Positions 1-12,100 of a DNA stretch of 64,000 bases are shown here, piece by piece. Under the pieces are notes generated by a model that did no database searches, was not told the DNA's origin, and worked only from the letters and a program-made list of their open reading frames with translations. The DNA comes from Patagioenas fasciata (Eukaryota > Chordata > Aves > Columbiformes > Columbidae): positions 50,352,398-50,416,397 of the forward strand of contig NC_092521.1 of assembly GCF_037038585.1 (NCBI RefSeq), given 5' to 3'. Numbering within the stretch: the stretch's first letter is position 1; every line of letters starts with the position of its first letter. Position numbers and translations under genes: made by a program.

Positions 1-25
1 AGCTGCTGTATCTAACATCGTTTAC

Positions 26-132
26 CATTGTATAGCTTTGCTCAGCTTCCAAGTACTTCTTATATTCATTATTCAGTTTGTCAAAAACAGTTGCAATCAC
101 AGACAGTGATCCCCTTTCTGGCTCACTAAGCA
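26..132 (-). CDS. RMC1: RMC1 exon 14
   Basis: This exon completes codon 421 (A|TG) and runs to codon 456, reading [20 protein letters not shown] near its middle. The acceptor is ttttcag and the donor GTAAAC. The following exon should begin AVEAGQ and lies off the window. Confidence 0.92.
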
Positions 133-3100
133 CTGAAAAGATAAAAAGAAAAAAATAGCTATGAGGAAAAACAACCAGGAGCTTAATGTTGCCTTTTTCA
201 AAAGGTGATCTTTAAGGTTTATTCTAAATAAACACTTTCAATCAGGTCAGATTTACTTAACCAAAGGAGTGGGGGAGAAGGGATTTAATTCTTTCATGTG
301 GTTACATAATTCCTTTAAGAATGGTGACTGAGGGTAGTCTAGGTAAATGACATCTTACAGGACCAAGGTGGTTTCAGAGGTGATCTCAAATCTAAGAACA
401 TACCTGGCTAACTTGTGTGAGCGCTTATGAAAAAGCAGTGTTGTACTTTCAAGATACAGATAAAACATCTGAACTTACTTTGAGAACATACAGATAGGAT
501 AACCATTTTGCATTCTTTCCTTTGGAGAAGGAAATCCATTAGTTTTCCTTTATCTAGCAAGAGGTTAACTACAGGTTCAAGTTTCACTTGAAGACTCCAG
601 AGGTAACCTTGATTTGAAAGAATAAAACAGAAGTGAATTTCCTTACACAGTTGGATGCCTAGGCTATACTTTTCCATTTTACATCTCAATCATGATTTAT
701 TTGCCTTCACCTATGTTTTAGAGCAGCATTACCCCAGAAAAGTTGTAGTAAAAATATGGTCATCCTCAGTTATCACTACTGAGAGTAGTCATCTTACTAG
801 GTACATCTGCTTAGTCATTGATTTTAAGCTGGTTTGTGCACTGTGGGTATAAACTAGCCTCTTTTTGACACTAAGTATTGTTAGGGAGTAGACTTGCCTT
901 AGCTTACTGAATTATTTGGTATATTGCCTCCTAGAGAAGTTGTTTAGAAATGGCTTATATAGAGTTTACTCAGCATAAGTAAATTTGCTCAGCAGAACTT
1001 CTGCAAGCTGTGAACCTTTGAACTTTTCTGCTTCATTCGTAGAAAAGGTTGCCGCTTACCTTCACTTGCACTGATGATTATATCAGGTTGAAAGACAATC
1101 CAAGAAGAAGAATCTAAATGTTAAAGTTCTAACATCCATAGTTAACATTGATTCTAAACTGTTACTAAATTCTCATTTCTGTACTGAAGCAGATCCCATT
1201 AGTGTCACTTAACTTTACTGTCACCTTTTCTTGTAAAAGGTCTTGAACAATATTCTTGGAAATAGAACTTCAATTCCATAGTGTACCTATTCAGTCCTTT
1301 CATATGTGCATCTCAAATGACCAAGAAACATGGTATTGCATTATATTAGATTTCCATATTTACAACTCAATGAAAGCATTACGGTCTTTTGGGAAGCATG
1401 TTCTTTTGTCTTAAAGTAAATATGCATAATCAGCTAAAGCTGGACTTAATTGGTCAAGGTAAGAAATGCCAGCTACTTCTATGCTTGGTACATAGAATGA
1501 GGCTTTACCAAGACTCTTACACTTTTGAAGTATTGAAAGGATACAGAGTTTACATGGAACAGGAGATGGACTTGTCACAGAGGCTGGACCTGCAGAAAAA
1601 TTAACATCATGTGAAGAACAGTACTAGTCTTGCAGTTCTCCTACGTGAACAAAATACAAACTACAATCTTACACTGAAAAGGCAAGTATAGATTGTAATG
1701 TCTAACAGTCATGTTAAAACACACAGGCAAAAAAGATATATCCATTTGTGGAGACAGATAATCTACAGAAAAAATCTGACACTGGGAAGACAAACAAATT
1801 CTTCAACACCTGACTCTTGTTTTTTAGCTAAGCTAAACCATGGGTGCAGAAGTATTCCATTTCTAGTACAGCAAATGGAATCTATGTAGAATTATAGTAT
1901 TTATATGTACTCACATTAGTTTTAAAAAAAAAGCAAGACTGGTTTGTACTTTCTTTGTTTAATACAAACTTCCACCTGCAGATTTCAGTCATACTTGCTG
2001 TTAGTGACTTCACAATTCAGATGTTAGAGAGGTTTTATGGTGCAATTGTTCCTATAGAAGCATCTTTCTCTTCTGTAAAGAGAACCACATGGCTTTGCCC
2101 TATGTTACTGGAACTACACTCAGACTATTTCTAGCTACTTCCAGCTTGAGGGTAATTATCTGCTACACTTCTAGGACATGAAAACAGAAAGATAATCCAT
2201 GAAGAATCTAAGTGGTTAAGTCCTAATATTGATTTGAGAGTTGCTTCTAAACTTGATTCTAGCTTAGATTATCTTCCAGCCTCTTTCTGTTATTTAGGAA
2301 TGGCTATGTAGCCATGATTTAAGCCAGAAAAGTATGGAGTGCTTTTGAGTACACACACACGCTTTTATAGGTGGGGAAAAAAAAAAAAAAACAAACACCA
2401 CACACCAAACCAACACACATACCACAAACCAACCAAACAACTTTGAAGTATAAAGGCAAAGCACTGGGGAAGTATGTGTCTTAAATAGCAACTCTTATTA
2501 TTCTGTTTGGAACACAAATTTACACTCAATACCTTATTACCTTCTTTCTCACCCTCTCCTAAGTATGTATAATAGAAATGTTAGTAACCAGCACCTTAAA
2601 AATTGAAACACTCTTGTATGCCAGCTGCTATATTTAGATAATCTTGGTAACAGTGTTAGGATATTTATTATATAGTAGTTTTACCTGCTACAGGTATTTG
2701 ATAGGGTTGTATTGATCGAGGTGGAAGTACAAACTGATGGATTGTAGTAGACCCATCAAATTCTCCTTTTAGCTTGATATCAAATATAACTGAAGTCTGC
2801 AATTCAGAAGAGGAAATTAGGATTCACAGATGTGAATTACCACACATTTACATGCATTCAGACTACTTTTCACTCTACCATTCACTCTTGTTCAACTTGG
2901 GTCACTAATGCTTCTACCCAGTATGGACAATGTTCTCATCCTTGCACAGTGGAAATCAGTTTCACTTCTAACGCTAGTGAAACATGACTTCAATTATTCA
3001 ATCATTACCTTATTTGGTCTGATTTTGTTTTCTGTATTCACACAGTCATGTTTATAGCTTGACCAAAATGCTGGAGAATATGTGCTCTGGGTTAAATGCT

Positions 3101-6100
3101 TGAGTGTAGAATTAACATGAATTATAGCTGAAACATCAACTAACCACCCAAATGAGATAATGTGCTCTGGTTCTTGAAGTTGTCCAAGAGAAAATAAAAG
3201 AAGCCAAAGCTTTTCCACAAGTTAAGAGAAAAGTACCATTTGAGCCTTACCACTGATCAGGCTTTGCTATTGAGTAGTGAGCTAGCAAGTTTTACCTGTG
3301 CTACTGCATGCATAAGATCATTTGTATTCATAGAAGTTCTTGCAGAACTGGGCCTTCAACAATTTAGTATCTGATTTAATTCTACCTCTTCATATAATGT
3401 CTTAAAAGTCTACACAGTGCAGCATCAGAGTATCATAGGAAACTAACAAGAAAAAAGAAGTGCATGAAAAAGCAGGCAGTGGCAAAAACCCTGCTAAAAT
3501 GTTAGCCCAACAAGGTAAAAGGATAAGTCTGTATCTCTTATGCCTTCATGGATTTATTCCTGCAAATACTCTGGCTTTTGGAAAAGCTAAGCACATGCAA
3601 AAATACTTTCTAAAGCTAACAGCCATCATTATTAAAATCTGCCCATAGCTTTTAGAAGTTAAAATACAACATAATATAAATAAACCACACCTCAGTGTCC
3701 TGATGATGGACTACCACCAAGTTATCCACAACATTCAGTGCAAACTTTCCAGTTCTGTTCAGCTTTAAAATATGTGTCTTCCTACAAGAGCCCTCTCTAT
3801 GGAAACAGAGATGAGAAGAACAGGTCAGTAAGCCTGTTTAAACTAGAAAAGCAGATGTCTCTTACACACCTGTGAATTGCCACTAATCTTCTTCATTTTG
3901 CTCTTACCTTGGTAAGTGATAGAGGACCACTTCTGCTCCTGTACTATTGGAAGTCCTTGAGTGATGCCTCAAATAGAGAACATAAAGCTGCCCATATCTA
4001 ATGAGACAACAGGATTAAAGCATTAGTTTCAAGTAAGAGCTCTACCAGTCTGTTAGAGCTATACATTCAATCCTAAAAGAACAGATGTGGAATTACCTAA
4101 GTCAAGTGATCAATTAATTAAAGGTGAAAGACTAAACCAGCACTTGATACATCACAATGCCTACTCATGCAAGTTAGACTTCTAAGAACTCTACCAATGC
4201 TTCAGTTCAAAAATGAAGCATTCTCAAAACTTCTGTACTAATCAAGAACAATTTCATGTGAGACTTCTCAGCTAGCTTCCCCTCCCCACCTTGCCCCAAG
4301 AGAGTTGTTTTGTTCAAGGCAGTAACTGAAACACTTTAAAACAGTAGTACAGCTAACACAAGAAGCAAGTGCAACCATGGTAATGTTCTTGTCTTTTCTC
4401 AGTATCCCCAAAACTGTCACACTGCTCCATGAAAGGCTTGACTGGTTAGATACATACATTGTAGCCACCGCAATGTCTCTTTCAGAAAGGCTGAGCTTGG
4501 AGGATTTCGGTGCTGCTGGTAACTCAATTTCAAATTTTGATAGTTTTGACATTGTTCCACTCTGTTAAACAGAAAAAAAATCGAAAGAAATTAATTGTTA
4601 AGACTTGAAACAGAAAGCTCTCAAGTAACCTTTAACCAAAGGCTCCATCAATAGCACCCCCATGAGGTGAAGGATGGTGATGATAGCTGAAAAGAAAAAA
4701 AGGGTTTGACACTTTTATCCTACCGTGATGCTAAATACATCCTTCCAGTATTCTAATTTTAGCAGCTTTATCATCTTGATTTTATAACATCAGCTTCAGC
4801 TAGCAAAACATTTCCATTTTAATTAAGTCAAGATAAATTTGTATGCAGATCCCATTTACAGTTGATCTCAAACTGCAGTTCTCTTAACTTCCTTTATCAA
4901 AACATATGCTCCAATTTTTAAATAAGTGCTTACTGGCAAGGGGAAAACATCAGTACCTCCTGCCAGTCAGTGTCTCCTGTTGTTCCTGCTAACTCCAGAA
5001 TCTGCATTACACTCAGCATATTCCTGCTCCCACCCAAGGTTTCCTCTCTCCTCTTCCTCTTTTCCTAAAGAATTTACATTTAAGCAAGTTTTCAGAGTTT
5101 CCAAAACTTCTGCAATTCACTTCCCATTCTCATTAACTCATTCTTGAGTGTGAAGTGTAAACACTACAGAAGTCTGTCCTTTGCTAGAGCTCTGTTTTCA
5201 AAGATTATTTTAGTACAGTACCCTTTTCATTAAATCTTTAAAGATTACTTTCTGAACACAAAATAAAAAATACTTAGCTTCAAGCTACAACTTGACACAA
5301 AACATTAAGGAGAGGGAAGCATGACCTAGGTCCTTAAAAATAAAGCTGTGAGAGTCTAGTAAGTCCCACCTCGCCACCTAAGAGAACATCATTTCCCAGT
5401 AACCTTAAGTGTTATCCACAGGGAAGAACATTATGAGAAATAAATACTACAAAAAAGTCCTCTCATGCTTGGGACAACAGCTGTTTAAGCACTACGTTTT
5501 TTCTTTCTTTCAAATTCATCCACTCACATTTGGAAGGTGGTTGTTATAACCACAAGTAAAAGGCCCTTAATTTTTCTTTATTGCCATGCTACAGAGTGCA
5601 AATGCCCATAGTAAAATTAAATAATATATACTTCTTTAAGGGAAAGAAAAAAAAAAAAAGATCTCTTGAAAGATATTTAAGCTGTCAAATACTGTGTCAC
5701 TAATTTTTTTCTCCTTTCTCAAAGTCAACTGTCCAACTGGACACACCTCTTTCCAAAGAAGACATAAGAAAGAGCAAATTACTTAATTTTAAGCCATCAC
5801 CTAGGAACTGTGTTATATATTTTTGCTTTGTGCTTTGCTTATTGCTGTATAAGGATGTGAACACATGCACCTCTTGGAAGAAATCCAGGAAAAGCAACAG
5901 AATATTTGAACAAAGAAGCAGCCTAAAAACCCAGAAGCACACAAAACGACAAGTGTGGGACACATCTCTTTACCTTGAAATAGAAAGGCTGCAGGACATT
6001 ACCAAGAACAGTGGTCGACAGAAGAATAACAGAGCTCTCTGGACAATACATGTACCAGTTGACATTAATACTCTGATTCTTCAGAAGTTTTAAACTTCGT

Positions 6101-9100
6101 TTCTCTGGTAATACCTGGAAACGAGGGATATTAGCATTATAGTGCCATTAGGATTCCACAGCATCAACAGTTCTACACAGTAGCTAGGACTGTTAAGTGA
6201 GAAACAGTTAACTGTCAGCGCATTTGCAGCGTGAGAATTAAAAATCAGAAACGTGACAATTACAGCTTAGGTCCTAATTTACTGTAGCCAAGGACATGTG
6301 CATCGAATTGTCCTCAAATGCTAATGAGCAGAAAGGTGCTGCGCCTTGCCCCTCATTCAGGTCTGGGTATAAGTTCTGTCCATAACAAAGAAAACAACTA
6401 GCTTTACGCAACTAGTCAAATTTTTATGAAAGTTATTGCAAGATCTTTGCTGCCTTCACTCCCCAGCTTCCTTAATATTTTCTTTTAAGAACTAAGATAG
6501 TACATAAATTGATTATCTTCATTTAGAGGGCTTAAATAATTCTCTTCAAAAATATACTTATTTGATTTGATCCTTTTACCTGCAGGGTTGACATTCATGA
6601 TCCTTTTAGGTGCCAAACGTATTTTTCCCCTCAAATAGCAGGAAATAATGCTGCTTTTTCAGTTACTTCCTTTAGTAATAGTTATCAGTAAGAGTAATTA
6701 CGTGAAACACCATGTCTTAGCTCCAGGACCAGAACTATTGGGAAGTGCACAACTTTGGAGGAAGTTCATAATATCCCTCATCATGAATGTCAGAAAGGGC
6801 TATTTATTCACGAGATTTCTTAAAAGCATGTGCTAAAGTAATTAGACAAACACAGAGGAACTCAGACAATGAGACTAACACAAGAGCAAGCTGCCAATTT
6901 GCAGAAGGATGTCACTATCTAGTAAATTCTTTGTTCTTTGCTGCATTTTAAGCATGCGCATATCCTCCTCAATGCCAATTTGTTTTGCATTAAGTGATAT
7001 TTCACATTAGATTTAGATACTCATTTCCATACAAGCCAAAAGCATTTACTAATCTAGAGTTATCGAGCCTTAATTCAGTACTCCTTTACACAGGGTCTTT
7101 GTTAGCTGTGATAAATAACCTGTTAATGATGAATTCCCTCTGCCCAAAAATGTATTTATCTCAAAGAAAATAACCGTAATCTACAAACAAAACAGCAGAA
7201 TTTATCTTTCTGGTTTTAGCAGTGCACTTTCTCAATTGGACAGTTAGAAGAAAGGAATTCAAAAATACTGTCACAAATTTACATTTTCAAATCTCTAAAT
7301 ATGTTCTACAGGAGTAATTTGTCTTACCTGGTATAATTCAATTCCTTGATCTGTGATGAAGACAATTTCTGTAGAGCTTGTCCAGCAGAATCCTAAAATA
7401 TTGGCATTCTTTGTCTTTTAACAAACAAGTAAACAAACACTCTTTTACTTGGAAAAAATGAACTATTCAGATAAGCTAATATTACTAAATGAAGAACGTG
7501 GGATCAAGGGCAATTCAGTTATCCAAACACTGGAGTTAACGCTTTTGGCCACCCAGCATGCATCAGCTACTTTTGTTAAGACTCACAAAACTATGTACTA
7601 ATACAACTACTGTAGGATTTTGGGCAGCGTGTAAGATTTACAAGTTAATTACACAGTCAGATTTTATTTATACAGCCAAGTTCTTCTGGTCCAAATCATG
7701 CTGCCAATTCAACCCATTCCTGACATGAAAAGATGGTTCCTTCTGTGGACAGAAATCAAGAACTAAGCGGACGTATTTACAGTGACTTCACTCAGAACAC
7801 TACCATTAATGCTTTGCTAGAATGGTTTACTCAAACACACAATCCTGAATAACAAAGCAGAGAGTGCTTCAGCTTTCAAGTCTACAGGAATAAAAGAATC
7901 TGTGCAAATCAGATTTTTAACAATTTACTTCAGCATTCTATTACCCCAAAATATAATTTATCTTAGTTGGAAAATACCAAACAGTAATAATGGTACTTGT
8001 TTCTCATTAAAAAAATTGTCAAAAAACCAGAAGGGTTGTTTAAAAATACCAAACATAGTCTGCAAACTAGTAATATCTTACTATCACTGATCAGTGAAAT
8101 TAAGGTAAAACCTCCACATTAACATGTGTATCATTACTGCCACTGTTTTTGTATCATCAGTACTTAGTCTCTCCTCTCCTTCTACAACCTTGACTTTTGT
8201 TGCCTCCACAGCATTTCCAGTCCTTTCTAGGAAAGACTTAAAGTGACTGGACCAGGAAGTTTTTAATGGTATTGTTCGTACTTGTTTGTTTACCTCAATT
8301 CAGATAGATAGTAGTAATTACATATCTCATTTCCTTCATGTTAGTGTTTCGCAAGGTATCTCAATGAGTTCTCTTGTAGAGTAGAGGCCACCAGTGTAAC
8401 TAACATTAGTTTCACTAAGCATACAAGCTTTGGACATTTAACTTACCTTACATTCCTGTGTATACTCTAGCTGAGGGCTATCCGGAATAAAATTCAAAAA
8501 ATCCTGCAAAAATGCCCATGGAGTATGTCAGCAATTATGAAGCACAAACAAGATACATACAGAGACACGAGAGAATAGATATTAGTTTATCAAGTTGTTT
8601 TGGTTGAAATATATAGAAGAAAAACTTACTATATTCCACTTCACCCCTGCCAGGGAATTCTTTACAGGAGTTGGCTCCCCCCCACTTTTTCTTAAATGAT
8701 GACACTAGCAAAACAACAATGTTGCCTGTTCAGCCTCTCAGCATGATAGTGGAATTTTCACTACAGCTGTTAGCCATCAGTCCTCTTGAACATTTGTCTC
8801 AGGCTTTTACTCTGGTACTGTCAGTATTTATAAGATTTCCAGCTCCAGTTCCCTGTCTTATCTGCAGGGTATAGGTTTCTTACCACACTCTTCAAAGTTC
8901 TCTGTACAGCCAGTATCTTGTTCCCCAAGGAAAACTTGATGCACTTCACTTCTCCTTTGTCTTCCATCCTATACAGAAAGAAAAAGGAGTTATGGAAGTA
9001 TCATCTAAAATAGTTTCCTCCAGAACTCTAATACACCCTCAAAAAGAGAATGACGGAATTGAAAGCATAATGCAAATGCTTTTGAATATAACACAAGTGT

Positions 9101-12100
9101 TGCTGGCCAATTACAGGATTCAAAATTCAGACTGGAAAATAAAGGCAGTTCATTCTTCAGAAGTCCTGCACACATCTGTTACAGAAACACAGCTAAGGCT
9201 GCACAAATTAGCACCTGAAGTTATTACAAATGCTCAGCTCTGCTGGCCTGTGATGTGGAATTGGAAGACTGGGACTATTCAAACCTGTGTTCTCCGTTCT
9301 GTCTCAGTGAGCCTGAAGCTCTGTGACACTCACCAACATCCTGCAATCAGCTCCTTTACTTCCAGAACTACTGCTAATTGACACAAGCCCACTCACCTCT
9401 CCATTAGGAGACATACTTTAGAAGAATTTCTGATGTCAAAGGAGGAGCGAGGCTATTTTCACACCATTTGAAAGAATAAGAAATGTATTCTTACCAAGCA
9501 AGCATCAGTACAATTGGCATGAATAAAGTAGAACTACTTCCAGTATGCATTATTAAGTCCAGACAAAGAGAGAAATAGATAGGCAGAAAAATTGTGGAAC
9601 CTGCTGAAGTTCACTGAGTGTTCTCTCAGGATTTGTGACAAGGGTAGTCCAATAAAAAAGTCAAATAAAACCAGCAACTTTCAGGATAGACCCTATGTAA
9701 TACCTGACAGATCACAGTAAACACACTTTGACTGCAAATTGCTTTATCCATATGTGGATTGAAGCCACCTTCGAGCAAAAGAATATTTCCTTATATATGG
9801 ACAGCAGAGTACAAAGAGCCATTGCTCTTTACAGAAACATATATAAAATAGTTTTCTAAAGACAAAGTTTCATTGGAATTACTGTTGTCCGATTCTGCAA
9901 AAAAACCCCCACATTTCAACAAAAAAAATGGACGATATAAAAGACAATTTAGATTAAACAAGAAATCATGCAAGAAATGTAGGAAACATTGTGTTTGAAT
10001 CATAGGCATAAAATTCAGAAATTACAGTTCTCTATAAATTTAAGTTTACTTCATTTTGTTTAACTTGCTAAATAGCATCCTTGAAAAAGTTATTGCTGTT
10101 GTAGGAATCACCAGGTTGAATCTCCACACTCTACTACATACATAGCATGTTTTAATAAAGCATTGCTGTTAATCAAGACAAAAAAAAAAAAAAAAAAAAA
10201 GGCCACAGCCTAATAACTTCTTCCCCCGGAAGATTATAAATTCATGAGGGCAAAGCATGCCATCTTAATTACAAGATTCTGTCTAAGAAAAAAAATCAAA
10301 ATATTATCACAACTTCTTGTAAGTTTTATGCATGAACTGTAGTATATCAGTATTAAGTACCACATAATTTTAAGACTGCAGAATTCCAGCCCAAGACAAA
10401 GATGACAGTGCCTTACCTGAAGGAAATGGGATTTTTATCCTCCAGACCTTTAACAACAACTCCCGTAGCTCCTCCAGATCGAACAGCAAAAACCTATTTA
10501 AAAAAAAAAAAAAAGGTGTTTTGAACACATCTGTAGCTTATTAAAAATCATAACCCCTTAAAATGCTTTCTTTTCTATAAGCCACGCCTTTAATTTTTTT
10601 ACTAGACACCATTTTTGCTCTTGTACAGATATGCCCGTTCATAATGACATTCAGTAAGTAACCAATCCCTTTCTCTGGAGCTCCAAGTTTAATTGGAGTT
10701 TGGAGTTCATAGGTTTACAATGGTACTGCAGTCTTGTAGGCATATTCTGAACTACTGGGCAAGTTAAAAAAGAAAGTCTGTATAAGCTTTCCTTTTTTTT
10801 TTTTTTTTTAATAGATTCTTATTTTCCTAAGTCAGGTACTGGCACAAGTATCTGAGACAAACGGGCATTGTTTAAAACAAAATCAGCTCGTGGACTGGGA
10901 AGCAGCATAACTCAGTGATCCAGAAGCTTTATCTTGTCAGAACATGTTCTTAGGTAGGAATAGTTTAATAATAATCTGCAGTTTTATCTGTACCTGAGAA
11001 GTTTCAGCCAACTTGCACTAACAACTTAAAGAATTCCTTTAGCACAACTGCACACACATATGTATAAAACCTGTGAGAGCTATATGGCTTGTTGAGCTGG
11101 AATAAGGTAACATTAAAAAAAAAGTTATGCTCTTACAAACTTTAACTGGCTTAGAAAAAGAAAGTCAGGCAGATGCCTTATTTATACTCGTTGTACGTGT
11201 AGAAGCACTAGACACACAGATCTGCTCCCAGAATAACAGATATATGGTTTTATTACATTAGGTATGCTATTGGTGCAGCATGCTCATGCAGAAATACAGG
11301 TGTCAAGACTATAAAATGCAAACAAGTCCACAGCCTTACTAGAATGACAAATACTTAATTTAACTACTTCTAATATTGATGTAGATAGAAAATGAAGGCA
11401 AAACTGTCTTAATCTCTGCAAGGTGAGAAGACACCAAGGACAGATCTCTCAGAAGGATGTTCATCTGGGAAACTGTCATTGAAATACTGGTTCAAAATGG
11501 TTTAGAGACGCACCAGAAATGGAACAATTTTAGAGTAGCAAAAAACCACAAAGAATTAAATGTCAACTTTAGTTGAAAATAAGTTTATTTCAAGTGAACT
11601 CTTAACCACTAGTTTCTGTGTAGTTATGTCACATTCACACTATGATATAGTGTCTCCTGACAGGCATGTTTAAGTAATCTTATTTCAACTTGCCCTCAAA
11701 ACCTAAGTAAAGGATTATGATTTATAAAGAGAAAGGACACCACTAATTCTGAACAGAGTGCAACAGCAAGAAACACATCCCAGAAATACTTGGCCACCTC
11801 CAAATAGACCCCTGATCATGTCCACACTTCACATGGCAAATCATGACATTTATATGGGTAATAAAGCTTGAATTTTTCAATTCTGTGAATGCTGAGATCA
11901 GAGAATGGTTACAGAAATCAGACAGCGGAACGCATCCACATCTACACAAGCCTCATGAGAGACTGTGGATCTTCAAATTATACTGAGTTGAATACTCAGA
12001 AGCCCACAGAGATATTTAAGGTGAAACACATTTAAAAGAACTAAAGCCAAGAAACAAAAAGCAAAGCATCAACTCAGGTCTGAGCCACAAGTAAAGCTTC

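Noticed and set aside
2185-2250. Functional alternative exon in RMC1
   Set aside because: The acceptor and first codons resemble exon 12 but no good splice donor follows, so it is listed as a relic only.
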